DNA of 64,000 nt from Rhytidiadelphus loreus (lineage: Eukaryota > Streptophyta > Bryopsida > Hypnales > Hylocomiaceae): positions 88,921,447 through 88,985,446 of the forward strand of contig OX344761.1 in NCBI GenBank assembly GCA_947034895.1. Direction: 5' to 3'. A program made the translations under genes and the position numbers. Positions 25,784 through 39,243 of this stretch are shown one piece after another. Every line of letters begins with the position of its first letter. Position 1 is the stretch's first letter. A model generated the notes under the pieces. It saw only the letters and a list, made by a program, of their open reading frames with translations. It made no database searches and was not told where the DNA came from.

Positions 25784-27063
25784 ATTACTGTAGAACGAGT
25801 CACCAGTGAAAGGGTACCACTCATGGTTTTGAGTTCAGGCACTCGCATGCCAGGTATTGAAAGCGGCTGCATGGCCATAGGGGCAGATACCCTGGTGCAA
25901 CAGTAGTTTATCTATTTCATGCTTGCATTTGTTTGAAACTCAAATGTACAGGGGCTTCTTAATGGTAATGAAGAGAGAATTTGTGTTCAAATGAGCCGTT
26001 GATTAACTTACCACGTTGTACGGAGCAATCCTTTCGAAGGAAGTGTGGATGCTTGACTGAATGTCCTTGTTTGAGATTTACAGGACTCTCGCTGCGTCCA
26101 TTTAGAGCCATTTGTCAAGAGCTTCCAGTATTAAATCTTGCCAGCTCGAATTTCACCGCAGAATGTATGGGACAGGACACATTTTGCATTTTGGAAAGAT
26201 TGGCCCTTCCACTCGTCCACTTCAAAGTCATGACTGTGAAGTGACTATTTCTTCCAGTACTGACTGGTGTTAGTTACAGAAACTATTTCTGAAGGAAGGT
26301 GTGGTATTGAACAAAAGAGGTAGAATAAATCTCAGTCTACATCACTCAAGTAGCCACTCATGTATGTAAGACGGCTGTAGGGATGATTTAATTTAATGAG
26401 GCACTTTTCACAATCATGTAGACTCGTTTAAAATCATTTGCAGGAAGTATGCATGCTGACCTTTTGTCCCTTCAAGGTGGTCCTTTCACAATTTCCATTT
26501 TCTACTATGCACAATCAACGCTGTGTTTTAATTCAATTTTAAATGAAGTGTTCTAAATTTAACCTTTTAGCAACCTTTTAACCTTTTAATTGGTAAAAAA
26601 TGGTGGTGATGAGTAGTAATTTCTGATTGAGAGACATTTCAGATCATGATGTGGCAAAATATGAAGAGGCTAGAAGGAATATTGTGCTTGTTGAACAAAA
26701 CCTCCAACAAGCCAGTCCACAAGTTCTTAAGAGATGACAAGAATAGTTCATTTAAGAATAAACAAAATTTATGGTCTTCATAGTACCCATTTGCAAATTG
26801 CACAAATTACTAAACTTACAAATGGAAAATTCAAATTCAAATCAACATATTAGAAGCATGGCACAATCTTGCATTAACACTTGTCAAACACAAATACAAG
26901 TCTTCGTTCAATTTAATATGAAAAAATGATTTTTGCTTGATTTTAAATCAATAAAAATGTGGAACCAATTAATAGGGTCCATCAATAAGGTAGAAAGACT
27001 TTGCCCAAGTCCACAAACTATTCAAATATAAACATTTGCATATCAATGTCTACATTAATAAAA
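25784..27063. other. Downstream of MMS19; mostly unclassified
   Basis: It probably begins with the MMS19 3' UTR. There is no convincing gene. A short helical open segment (about 26640-26740, translating to H-D-V-A-K-Y-E-E-A-R-R-N-I-V then a stop) could be a decayed exon or transposon fragment. The rest is AT-rich. Confidence 0.35.
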
Positions 27064-28017
27064 CTACACTTCTATGCACTCAAAAAGAGTATATTTGCAC
27101 CTACTTTCTTCTAACCTACTTTCTTCAAACCTCCTTGACATTTCTAGAAGCCACGGATGCTCCAAAACCTCCGATGCACTCAAACGCTCCTTGACATTGT
27201 ATGTCAACATTCTTTGAATTAGATCTTTTGCACCATCCGAGATGAGTGGCCATGGATCCCTGGAAAACAAGTCATGGCCCTTCATAATTTCTTCATATAC
27301 ATTTGTGAATGTGCAACCATTGAAAGGAAAAAACCCTACAAAGAGACCATATAGTACTACCCCAAGGCTCCAAATGTCCACTTTGGGTCCATGTTTGCCC
27401 TCCATGACTTCGGGGGCCATATATAGCGGAGTCCCAACGACATCAGTCAACACACCACCCCGCTCAAAGAATTGGGCCAATCCAAAATCAATCACTTTGA
27501 GTGCCGAATCTTTATCTTTGGTTTGGAGCAACACGTTTTCAAGCTTCAAGTCCCTATGAACAATGCCAAAGCCATGGCAAGCCTGGATAGCACTTGCAAT
27601 TTCCTTGATCATTTGAGCGGCTCTTGGCTCGTCAAAAGTACCATTTTGAAGCATACAATCAAGAAGTGTCCCTCCTTTACATAGCTTCATGACTATGTAT
27701 ACATGGTCATCATCTTCCAAAACATCTTCGAGTGCCACTATATTTGGATGGTCTCTAAGATTGATCAAGCGTAGGATGTCTACTTCACGTTCTATCATTT
27801 CCAATTCTTTTTGTGAGCCAGGTGTATTTTTTGGTATGCATTTGCATGCATATTGTTTGCCGGTTGTAATTTGGGTGCACAAGTATGTTTCGCCAAAGTT
27901 CCCGGCCCCCAATTGCTTGCCTTTAGTATACAAGTTCATCATTTTGATTGTATTCATTTTGAAGAGCAACAATTGACAAGGTTGTGACAGCAAAGACACA
28001 AGAATAGTAGATGCCAA
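27064..28017 (-). CDS. CDPK/PPCK-like Ser/Thr protein kinase, intronless, 317 aa
   Basis: A complete kinase domain is encoded in one exon: P-loop G37-A-G-N-F-G, Lys59 in Y-A-C-K, E-R-E-V at 76-79, catalytic H154-R-D-L-K-L-E-N, D177-F-G, A201-P-E, D214-I-W-S and H287-P-W. Blocks such as E-T-Y-L-C-T, A-C-K-C-I-P-K, H-P-N-I-V and D-P-W-P place it in the plant calcium-dependent kinase/PEPC-kinase branch. The protein stops about 27 residues after the domain, so the CDPK junction and EF hands are missing. It resembles a PPCK-type or retro-copied kinase rather than a full CDPK. Family members usually begin close to the P-loop. Met26/Met27 would fit this, and the extra hydrophobic residues from Met1 may be untranslated. 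The lack of introns beside the intron-rich MMS19 hints at retroposition. Substrate unknown. Confidence 0.85.
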   Translation of the reverse strand: MASTILVSLLSQPCQLLLFKMNTIKMMNLYTKGKQLGAGNFGETYLCTQITTGKQYACKCIPKNTPGSQKELEMIEREVDILRLINLRDHPNIVALEDVLEDDDHVYIVMKLCKGGTLLDCMLQNGTFDEPRAAQMIKEIASAIQACHGFGIVHRDLKLENVLLQTKDKDSALKVIDFGLAQFFERGGVLTDVVGTPLYMAPEVMEGKHGPKVDIWSLGVVLYGLFVGFFPFNGCTFTNVYEEIMKGHDLFSRDPWPLISDGAKDLIQRMLTYNVKERLSASEVLEHPWLLEMSRRFEESRLEESRCKYTLFECIEV

Positions 28018-29439
28018 GCCTTGGTTATTATAGATCTAGGTACCTATCTTTTACTTTGATTTAGTTTCTACCTATCTTTTACGTTGATTTAGTTTCCATC
28101 TCTCTTTTGCTTTGATGTAGTTTTCATTTTGCTCTTACTTTGTTCTAGTTTTTTTATTAGCTTTTACTTTGTTCTAGTTTTCATTTAGTTCTCGAGTGGA
28201 CTTTCTCGGTCGGGCAAAGCAGGGACCTTATTATTGCACTTGTCAATCCTGAAAGTACGAACTTCTGAAATTCATGCCAATTTTTTTTTCCAAACTTTTC
28301 TTTGATCTATTTGTCACACAATTCTGCTTCAAAGAGGCAGAAAATGCTTCATCTTCTAGTAAATTGGACCATCGTAGCCAACACATGGAAATCCATCTGC
28401 TCTATGTCTGTTTGTGGTTTGATCCCTACCATTAAGCATGGCAAATTTCCACCATATCCTACTATGGACAATCCTTTCCGCAAAGAACATTCAATCTGAA
28501 GTCAGATCGAACTAGGCAACATTCAGACTTAGTACGGTTATAAGATTGAACAATGCTAAGTGATGCATTTTAGGATTAGGGTTTGGGTTTTACAGGAAGT
28601 ATGCATTGGGAACTGCCCATGTCGGTACTTTCACTGCAAGGGATATCTTGACCCTGAAAGGAATTAGAGAATTTCCATGGATAGACTAAAGCAAATGATG
28701 AACAACGCATATCAATGAATCACTTTTTTAGAACTTTTTAGAATGACTTAGGAATTTTCGAATGAGAAAGCACTTGGTGTGTTCTAAATCTGAACCTCAT
28801 AATGGAGGAGAATCCAATCATGACAATGTAGACCAACACTAGTATAATTTGAAGAACTTAATCATGACTGTCCCTGCAAGTGAACAAAATTTGACTAGGA
28901 AAAATAAAACCTGCCTCATGACTAGTGCAGCAGGCATCGTTGTTTTGTGAAGGGTAACGACCGAGTGGGGAGGTCGTTGCCCGGCGTAAAGATGCAACAG
29001 CGACCATTTCTTTTTCCAGTTTCCACTACGCTACTCAATGCGGAAAGAAATGAAATGATAAAAGCAAAAGAAATCTTTTTGAGCATAAGGCGGTTTGACA
29101 CGCCAGGTAAGGCGCCATTCGCTCCTTCACCAAAGTCGCTGCCGGGTCTTTATGATTCATGAATGAACTGTACTGTACTAGTTTCTGGTGAAATTAAACA
29201 CAATTGTGTGTTTTGATAACCCTCATTGCATGTTGCGTGCTGCATGTTGCATCTTCTAGGAAGAAGTTTGTAACATTCTATACAAGTGTGGACCACACAC
29301 CCTTTCCCCCTTCAGTTACAGAGTGACTCCACTTTTTTACAATAAGTTGCTTGAGGACGATCCCTTCTTTAGTCTTGAACTTGGGACGTAAGGTAACAGG
29401 TCCCATAAATCAACCATCTGAGAGCTGGAACTGATTTTG

Positions 29440-29694
29440 GGGGAGGCGAAACTTCTTGAAATATTTTTCAGTAAATTGTCCTTGAAAGACATTCAAGCGG
29501 AATTGGCATGCAACCCAAGTTGTTTCATATGTTTTGGAGCTTTTTGGAATTAGTTATGAATTTTTGAAGTTCAAATGCAGTGAGCTCTAGAATCGCCCAC
29601 CTCCTGAAATGTACACTATTTGTACATTGCAGATACCATGAAAAAGCAACGTGTACAAATAGTGTATATTTCAGGAGGTGGGCGAGTTTAGAGC
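29440..29694 (-). repeat. Dispersed repeat family B, copy 2, with foldback end
   Basis: Minus-orientation relative of the 4.6-kb and 44.2-kb copies. Its end, 29582-29694, is an almost perfect inverted repeat: left arm 29582-29630 and right arm 29646-29694 share CGCCCACCTCCTGAAAT and ACACTATTTGTACA around a short loop. This suggests a MITE or foldback terminus. Confidence 0.65.
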
Positions 29695-31219
29695 CTGAGC
29701 GCTTAATGCACCTGTTACCTTAAAGAGGATCTGTCTGAATAGAAAGAAAGATGACTGTTGGGATTTAGGATACCCTGATTCTTCCTTGAATGAGGGTATT
29801 TTTTTTGTATAAGAAATAGGATAACGAATTAAGACAGGGAACAAGTTTTTGACAGTGGACTTTGCTTCATTTTCCAGCCGAAGTACTATAATAGCCGCAG
29901 CAAAGCCCTGATGCTGGAAGTGATGGAAGGAATCACAAGCAACTTGGCTGTGATTTCTTGGTAGCAGGATGAGCAGTGGATGGAGTATTTACAGCAAGTT
30001 TTAACATCCATTAATCTCTTGCCTCTTGAACTCAGATTTGGTATCTACATCTATTTGATTCTGTCATTCTACAAAAAAATATGTTTCCTGTTTTATTGCC
30101 CTCTTTCATTGGTGATGGTGTATTCCCTCTTTCATTGGTGCAACTTCTCCTAAGCGGAAAAGCCAATTCTGGCAGAGATTTTATTGTAGTGTTGATGGTT
30201 TTTGATGAAACTTTTGAAATGAGCAGTGGATATGGTTTTGTGACTGGCTAAATTTCAACTACTAACTGCGGTGGCTTCTCAATCAGGTACTCTTTGATGT
30301 ACAAGTTCCCACTCTCAAGTCCAGAGTATGTTCCAAGAGATCCCAGAGAGCGTATTTCAGTCAGACCTCTCATCCACCCAGCTGCGACAGACTTGGCAAA
30401 ACTGAAGAACATACAAGGTTGATGCACCCATTGCAGTTCAATGAATCCACTAAATACACGGTGTGGAGATTATGCATGATTTTATTCCTTCCTTCCTTCC
30501 TATTTGGGTTGTTTTTGCAGGGATTTGTGCAAGTGGGATGGGAGCTTCGCAAACACTGAAGTTCTCATGTCAACAAATGATCTGCCATATGCATCCGGAT
30601 GTATGTGTAACCGGACCATTCTCCAATGATATGTCGATACGCACATTTGGTGTCCGATGGATCATGACTGTCCTTCTAGTTGGATAGAGGTGCAACTAAG
30701 GTAAACCTGCCTATGATAGGCAAACCACCTAATGCAAACATCTAGAAACACCTCATTACAGTCTTACATCAACCCATTTCAGATTTTAGCTAATAAATGA
30801 CACTAGGACTTCATTAGGGTGGTTAGTGGCCAAAATCAATGCCTTAGGAGATGGTCATAGAGTTATTAGAGACTGTCTTAGGAACCTTACACCTTTTTAG
30901 TGTAAACTTGTCAAACAAAGTTATTTTTTTATTTCTTCAATGTGATGGCCATGTTAGGAGATCTTGTATCCACGATAGAAAATGTTATGACTGATTTAGG
31001 TGGTAAGATGGCCATTATGGAAACACTTTTGGCTAATTTGGGATAATCTACACACTCTTTTGAGCTAAATGGGCAACACACTTCCAAAATTTATAGGAAA
31101 TTCATACTTTGTTTAAAAATACAATTTTAGTTGATGTCATCATTCCTCACATTTGTCTTTGTGTGGAAAAAAATCTGAATTTTTTGGCAAATTGCAACAC
31201 ATTAGACCACTCATTTTGC

Positions 31220-31405
31220 ATGTCATAGGCAAGTTTACCTTATTCATCATTGGAATTTTGTTGTAAAAAGGGGAGGTCCTCTATAATAGTCGTTTGACTT
31301 CCAATGAGTGCTTTTGTTATTTCTTAAGCCAATGATTCACACGGTAATGAAAAGGGATGATTTCGAAGGTCACCCATTTGACCTTTAAGGGCTAACATTG
31401 TAAAG
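31220..31405 (-). repeat. Dispersed repeat family A, copy 4
   Basis: Minus-orientation copy with TTCATCATTGGAATTTTG, CTTCCAATGAGTGCTTTTG, CCAATGATTCACACGGTAAT and GACCTTTAAGGGCTAAC. Confidence 0.6.
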
Positions 31406-34400
31406 AAGACATCCAATCCTTTGTGTAGGTACTAGGTGTACGTAATAGAGAGTCTATTTGTTCAAGACCCCACAGCAATGTCCGGTGCATTGGGAGAGAG
31501 CGACATTGTGACCTTGAGAGTAGGTGGAGGGAGCATTGTGATCCACTAATTTTCAAACCAACCTATAAGGCGGGCATGCTAGGATCTACAGGTGTTGTAT
31601 TAGTTGTAGGAATTGGTAGCATTGCACAACTCCAAATGAATGCGTAGACCTCACATATACTCCGCGCACCCACCTGTGACACACTCCAATAAATTCTTGC
31701 CTAAAATGTCCATCATTGTCTATTCATGAGGACATACTAGGGTCAACTTTAATTGCATTAAAAGAAACTAAGCCCTCCGTTGGACTACTTCTCTTTGTCA
31801 CAATGTAGAGATGACCTAGAGCATCAATGACATTTTTATATAAGAAGAGTATATTTTAATAATATATATAATAAATAATGTCAAATTGATGTGGTCAACT
31901 CTTGATTTGATGTGGTTTACATGACATGACATGGGAATTGATGTGGTTTAGGGTTTGAACTCACAATACCTTAAGAGGTTAGCTTTTTTTCTAATGGCTT
32001 CCTTTCTTTCAACACATACATCATTTGTTGTTAAAAAAATACATCCTAAAAAACTCTAAAATGTGCTTTAGAATTTTGACTACCAATTAAAATCCAATAG
32101 TAACTTTTAGACTTTTTAACACTATGAACCACTATCAAATGCTTTTGCAGATGATTTTGGGTGTACATATATAACTTATATCACAATTATGACAGGAGTA
32201 TTGAAAGTGCTAGTATATGAGCTTGTGAGTATGAGCCTATAAGCCTGTGAACTTGTGAGCCTTCACTTTTTTTCCATTTAGGATTTGTGAATCCGTTGTG
32301 GATGAATCTATAACCGTGGAATTAGATGTAAGGATCTCCAATCCAAATGAACAACAAATGATTATGATGCTATGCAATTTTTTACCAAAAAATTGAACCA
32401 ATATATTTCCAAAAATTGAGATATAGTCAAAATAGATAGACAATGTGTATAAGCAAACACATGATGAAAGTAGGTACAATGGTTTAGGGTGTCTCACTAT
32501 AAAGTACATAAATGTAAAATTGCAATACATCATAATACTATTATAAAAGTGATGTTTATGAAGTCTAAAATAGAAGGAACAACAAAAGTGAGCCAAAAAG
32601 TTTGGACCTAAATTTGGTGACAAGCAAAGGTTATAAACATTACAAGCACTAAATCATGAACAATGCTTTTGAATGATTGAATGATCAATGTAGTCTTCAT
32701 CACGGGCCTTCATGTAAACTTAAATGATAAAAATGGTCCACCTATTTTTATTTATTTTTATAACTATGCTTTTAAATTAAAAACAAAAATGTTTTAGGCA
32801 TTGAATATTTAAAATAAATATAGTCATTATATATTATATACTAAATAAATGTATTAATCCCTAATGAATCTTCATAGAAGTGGGTTTAGAAGTTTATCTT
32901 GAATCATCTTCAGACTTTCATCATGAGTTTTATAGTGACACTTCACTTACTCTAAGAAGGCCATAGTGTGCTTAAGATTTGTAATGGAGAGTTGTTTCTT
33001 CGATTTTGAATGAAAAGCTACCTTCACCAAACTTTTGTTGTATGAAGTGAATGATTTATAAAAATAAGTATAACTACTCTTGATGACAAATGTTATGCAT
33101 AGTAGAGCAAGAAAATGTTAATTCAAATTAACAACAAGAACAAATGGAAGACCTAAAAATTGAAAACAAATAGGAAATGAACATGGCATAAGACTCTACT
33201 TAGAGCTTGAATAGTCAAAGTGAACCAAATTTTTTGTTTTGACTTCTTTTTGGCTTTAGCAAAAGCAAAAGCAAATAAGCTTTAGAGACTAAGAAGCCAA
33301 CTGAAATGAAAATTGATAAAGTAATTGACTTCATGAAATGCTACCAATATAGTTGCAACTTGCAACATCCCTTTTGACCTCTAAAACAATATTTTCAACA
33401 TCATAATGCCATGTGAAGTTGTTCGCATGATCTTGATTAATATAGGCAATTTGCTTGCAAATAGTGGTTGCCATCCCACACTATAAACATCTTGTTAGAA
33501 AAAAAATTGAGATCTTCGTCATTTTCCAATTCTTTTTGAAATGCAACATTTCTTTGCATCTAATTGGCACTTCAAGATTTAATAATATCATCTTTGACAT
33601 CTATTGTCTCCCCCTCATTGGTCTCTAAGACTACATAGAAAACTCCATTTGCTTTTATATAAACACAAGTATCAATGTGTGCAACTAGATTTATAAGATC
33701 ATTCTTCAATAGATGACCTTACAATCGACAAAAAAATCATACTATATAAAGGAATAATGATTTTTTAATTTTGCTCTAGGTTGATACCTCAATCACGCAA
33801 CATAAGAAGTATTCACAATTTCCTTCTTCAAAAAGCTATGCAATTGTAAAGGCTAAACTCTATTGGGAGATCGGAGGTCAAGTTCTGGAAGGAGGCTGGA
33901 GGGAGGCTGAATGTCTAGTAGCTTGCCATTGAATACCAGACAAACGGAAATCAAACCTCAAAAGCTGTAGCAAGCACTATAGCTGGGTAACTTTTGGAAA
34001 AGTGCATGCTAAGAGAAGTCAAATAGGTTAAATTTCCTTGAAGAGAGAAGAACATGTTTTTTTGGTACTAAAGTAAGGGGGTCCGGGTGCCCCTCCAGGC
34101 CCTCCAGTTATGTAATTCCTCATAACACAGATCGGAGACTGGAGGGATGGCCAAACCTCCAGCTCCAAGGTCCACTGCAATGGAGCCCTCCTGGACCCCT
34201 CCGATCCTGGAGGTCCAGGAGGCAATGGAGACGCGCCCTAACCCTAGTTGATTTTGAGAAAGAGGTTGAAATGTAGCATCTAATCTTTGTGCTTGTAGAT
34301 CCAGCGGTGCTATTTTGTGAGCCTATGAGCGTTGAGCAGGGATTTCGTGAGCGTGGAGCTTAGAAATTTGAAGAAGCACAAGAAAATTTAAAAATATTTC

Positions 34401-34989
34401 TAATAATAGACTTCATCTAAAAATTTGGCCAAAATTTACTTTTATTAATAAATTTTAGTACCTATTACTACAGACCTATTACCGTGGCCCTATTACCGTG
34501 GTTATATAGAATCCACATGAAAATTGTAATTTTCAATGTTGTCTAAAATATTAGAAGTATACATTTTGAAAATGATGAACTTAATTGATGTGAAAGATGA
34601 ATGGAGATGGAAATAAGTTTGTATAGAATATTGGTTGATCACTATCTTATAGCAATGTGGATCTTCTTGGGGCTAATAAGAAAATACCAAAAGAATTCTT
34701 TTGATGCATTGTTATTAAACTTGTTTAGATTTTAGAAAAAAGAATCATTGATAAGAACCATTATCTTGTAGTAGCGTGGGTCCTCTCAAGGCGAATGGGA
34801 GGTACCTACACTTCTACTTTGATGTGTTGGTAATCGGACTTGTTAAGATTTTGGAAGAAAATATTTGGTTGACAAGGATTATTTTTGTAAGGATTGAGCT
34901 CGGTTACACCAAATTGTTGATTAGTTGATCATTGTCCTTTTATAGGACCTTCAAGGGCCCAATTCTTCTATTTATTGATCAAATGGTCA

Positions 34990-37900
34990 TTTGTTTTTTT
35001 TGTTTTTTTTGTTTTTTGATAACAAATGAGAACCATTGTATTAAGAAACAAGTAACTGCCAAGCCAAAGGCTGGACAAATGAAGAGATAAGAGCAAAAAA
35101 AAGGAACAAAGAAAAGAAGGCAAGGAGAAAAGGAACCTAAAGAAAAAAGCACACTAAAGGACCCTCCTGATTCCACGTAATGGAATTATTAGTCCTAGAA
35201 GCTAAGACATGGCCATGAAGCCAAATTTTCCTAAATTTACGGCGAATACTATCAGCTTGATGCGGTTTGCGACGGGAAGCAGATTCAGACTTAAGAAACG
35301 CAGCTCGACCAATATCTAGGAGGGAGTTCCAGAGATTGTGTTGTAGACGAGAAGTAGGCCATCGATCTTGAGCAAACACCATATGGTTCCGCATAATCCA
35401 GCATAACCAGAGAGCAACTCCTCTAATGATTGACCAAAGAGTACGAATTTTGAGAAACGATCTTGGGATAGGAGATCCGAAGATGCATTGGATAGCATGA
35501 AGCCGGGGGTGAGGACCGTATATTGGAGATGCTCCTCTGAGATAATGGACAATCGTCTAAGCATAGTTCCAAATTTCTAGAGCACGTGGGCAACTAAAGA
35601 ATCTGTGGACGGGGGTCTCAACATCACCCGAAGGACAACAAATACACTTGGTGTCTATGCCAGGAATTATTTGTGCTCTCCATGAATTAACAGCTATAGC
35701 ATTGTGCCAAATCGACCAAATGAAAGCTGCATCTTTTTGAGGTCGTGCTCTTAGCCAAATGTCATTCCATGAAGGGGCAAAGTCATCTGAGAGAAGGGTT
35801 GGCCACTTAGATGGAATTGAGCGGTTCAACTGAGTCGACTTGGTGAGAATTTTCCGGCCAAGAGCTGCTGAATATTCAGTAAGAGTTGTGCCAGTGTCCC
35901 ATTTCCACCTTCCTACATCAAATTGGAGCGAACTAATGGGACCTGCAAGTAGCAAAGGGGAGGGACGCCTTCTACCCTTTTTCGATCTAAATACACGTAC
36001 ATGTTGGACCACACCCCTATGAGTTGTTGTTGGGGTATTAGTTGGAAACATTGAAAGCTGCTGAGATTGGGAGCCCACCGTTGCACGGATAGCACCTTGG
36101 GGGAGATGGATAGTTTGAACATGGGGTTGAAAGATATCAAGAGTGGAGGAGTCAATCTTCCACAACACTTCAGGGAGAGGATCATCAAGCGCCCCATAGA
36201 TTCCCGCCCAATTGCCTTGAGTGGCTTGCCCTATGGAGATAGTAAGTAGTTGAATCCAAGTTGTTGGTATAAGAGAGATGAGGTGGAACCAGTGATGCTT
36301 CTCGATGGGAGAGAAGGGGAATTCCTCATAAATAAATTCCCAGGTTTTGAAGCTATTAGAGCGTCTGTCCCAGAGGTCACTAATTGAGCGTAACCCAGCC
36401 TTAGCCAAAGTTCTTGCTCTATCCACTGAAAAGTTAAAATTCGAGCCTATAAAACTTGTAGACCACCAAATGTTGGTAGAAAGGACCTCTGCAGCATTAA
36501 CAGGGGGAGCCAATTCAATGTGTTTGACAATATTTTTCCAAGCAGAGGTAGTCCTGTTCCACACTTTTGATCCTCTAGAGGTAGAAAGTTTATGAACCAT
36601 AAGCCAACTAGGAGAAGAGAACCAGAACCCTGACTTCGCGTGAGGTCTCATACGATTAATGCGATACCTCAGCAATGTTTTGAGACCAGAGTTACCAGGT
36701 TCAATTGCGTATAAAATCCATTTCGCAAGTAGAGCGTTGAGGGCCACCTCAGGATCTAACAACTTGAGTCCCCCCATTTTCTTTGGCAAGCAACAATCCT
36801 CCCAACTAACCCTGGTTCTTGTAGGATGTTCTGCTCCACACCATAGGTAGTTTCGTATACTACCTCTAGCTTGTTGGATAGCTTGGAGAGAACCAGACCA
36901 AATGGCCATAAAATAATATATAGAGGAGAGGAGGATTGCGTTAACTACCAGAGCTCGGCCTGCTAATGAGAGACGCTGTGTAGACCAATATGCCAATTTT
37001 TTAGAATTTTTTTGATGGAGGAAAGCATCTACATCAGCAGTGTCTAATGAAATGCCAAAAGGTGCCCCCAGAAGTTTGGAAAGAGACTTTGGAAGGGGCC
37101 AGGAGATTCCAAAGTTTTGGAGCCAATCCGGAGGGGGGACATCCGAGAACCAATACCCTACACTCTTCGTCCAATTAATAATTAATCCAGATGCCGACCC
37201 ATATCGATGAATGAGATCAACGGTATTCTTCAAATAAGTCTCTTTGCCCAGAATTGAGACACCATTGTCATCCGCATACTGAGATAAAAGTTGATGGTCT
37301 TCGCTATCAGGTAACCGGATACCTTGAATTTTTCCTAAACGTTGGTCCTGCTTGGCAGCCATGTTAAATGCTTCCCCAACTAAGAGAAACAAATAAGGTG
37401 CCAAAGGACAACCCTGACGCACTCCGCATTGAATGTCAAATGGACTCGACATCTTGCCATTAATTAATACAGAGGCAGAAGCATCTTGGAGAAGTATACG
37501 AACAAGATTAGTAAAGGTTTCTGGGATACCAATCTTGTACATAATTTTGAAGAGAAAGTCCCATGATACAGTGTCATAGGCCTTGGTGAAATCTAATTTC
37601 AAGAAAATAAGATCTTGCTAAGAGTCCTTTGCCCATTGAACTGTTTCATACTGTAGGAGTACATTATCCAATATATAACGAAGAGGTAGGAAAGCAGATT
37701 GATTAGGGCTAATCACCTCTTGGAGGACACTTTGTAGCCTAATTTGTAGTGTTTTGGCCACAACCTTGTATGAGATATTAAGCAAAGTTATTGGGCGCCA
37801 ATTTGAGAGATTGGCAGTGTCTCCTTCTTTGAACAACAACGCAATAACCCCAGAGGTCATTCCAATAGGAAAGCGACCATGGGTGATGGAAGTACTGAGC

Positions 37901-39196
37901 ATAGTAGTGTAGTCATCCCCAATTAAATCCCAAAATTTGAGAAAGAACTCCAACGTGACCCCATCTGGGCCAGGGCTTCAACCTTTGGCCATCATTTTCA
38001 TAGCAGAAAATAATTCGTCCTTAGTGAGAAGCTTTTGAAGTTGTTCGGCCATCATTGGTGAAAATCGATTAGAGATACAAGAAAGAATTGATTCTCTATC
38101 CTGCTCCATCTGTGGAGTAACTGGGCCTTGAGAATATAGTCTAGAATAAAAGTTGGAACATATGCGATCCAAATCATCAAAGCCATGCTTTGGTGAATCA
38201 TCGATATCTCGTAATTCAGTTATAGATGATGACTGTGATTTCTCTTTAACAGCTTGGAAGAACTCGGCATTCAGTCGATCACCAAATAAACGCCACCGAG
38301 CCCTAGATCGAACTTTCCTCCTTTCCAATTTCCGATTTTCAAAGTTGAGGAGTTGAGATTTAATACTACTAACCTCATTTTGTAAACTTGGAGAGAGTGG
38401 ATCTAACTGCAACAAGCTGTTCTTCTTATCCAAAAGCTCACAAAGCGTTGATTCTTGATGTCGAAGCCACTTAGCCTTCCTGACACAAAATCTCCGGTAC
38501 GTACATATCACAATTTTGAGTTTTGAAAAGAACGAAGCCTCGGTGGGAGCTGCTCGCCATGTGTCACGTATCAAGAATGATGCCTCATCTAATAATGCTG
38601 AAGACATGATCCATCTGCTCGGGCGGGGAGTTGACTAGGCTAGCTCGAGAATGACAGACACCGGGCTATGATCTGAACGCGTGTGGTCACCACGAATACG
38701 GTATTCAATAATCTTCCTATTACCAGATGCAAGATTTGGGAAGATATAGCACCTATCAAGTCGAGCCAAAACTCGAGCACCATCACTCCGAAGATTATCC
38801 CATGAGAATGTCATACTAGGAGAGGACAAAGGGAATTCAGAAACCTGGAGGGTCTCTTTTAGAGTATTGAATAGTAATCGCTCCAATGCTGGAAGGGTTT
38901 TCCCACATGAGCTAGACTTGTCGGCCCGTTGTTCAACTATATTAAAATCCCCAAGCATAACCCACCTACACGACATCGGAAGCTCTCGAAGCATACACTC
39001 CCATAATGAACGACGGGACAATGAATCACAAGGGGCATATACATTAATGAAGCCAATGTCTCCACCTTGAATTTTAGAGAGAATAAACCAATGGGCTTTA
39101 CCGCCGAGAATAGAGCCTGATTGAGATATGAGATTAGCCCATCGCGGGGAGATAAGAGCTGCTAGTCCTCCTTTCCCTGCTGATGAGCCATCCAAA
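34990..39196 (-). pseudogene. L1-type LINE retrotransposon remnant (endonuclease-RT)
   Basis: One minus-strand reading frame can be followed from 39196 to about 35137 through several stops. It shows the C-terminal half of an APE endonuclease (G-D-F-N near 38960, S-D-H-S-P-V near 38655) and a linker (38607-37978). The reverse transcriptase follows, with S-P-G-P-D-G at about 37973, G-V-R-Q-G-C-P-L-A at about 37420 and the catalytic Y-A-D-D at about 37275. A zinc-knuckle-like RVT C-terminal domain (C-I-C-C...H-R-F-F-S-C, about 35650-35595) ends it. In-frame stops are TAG near 38635, TGA near 37976, TAG near 37618 and TAG near 35557, so it is dead. Most could come from C-to-T changes at CAG or CGA. 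The endonuclease N-terminus is missing exactly where a CACTA end begins (39197). Confidence 0.85.
34991..35030 (-). repeat. A-rich 3' tail of the LINE
   Basis: On the minus strand this reads as A-runs separated by single C (AAACAAAAAAAAC-type), just after the LINE's last coding segment and short 3' UTR. It matches a non-LTR poly(A)/simple-repeat tail and marks the probable 3' end. Confidence 0.55.
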
Positions 39197-39243
39197 CACT
39201 AGTGGAAAATGATGTCCATATCAACAGAATTTTGATAATTTTT

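Larger units (their letters stand above)
28018..34989. other. Gene-poor 7-kb repeat region
   Basis: No gene is established. Around 30288-30420 an interval opens after TCTCAATCAG and closes at ACATACAAG|GTTGATG. It has splice-like borders and could be a stray exon, but its translation is not recognised. Bases 28940-29165 carry a short GC-richer open frame of no known family. Copies of dispersed families A (about 31.2 kb) and B (about 29.5 kb) lie inside. Bases 33.87-34.23 kb are rich in CTGGAGG/CCTCCAG motifs and look like decayed transposon ends. The rest is AT-rich. Confidence 0.35.

Noticed and set aside
34028..34225. Gly/Pro-rich frame near 34.1 kb
   Set aside because: It comes from CCTCCAG/CTGGAGG-rich DNA that looks like a transposon end.
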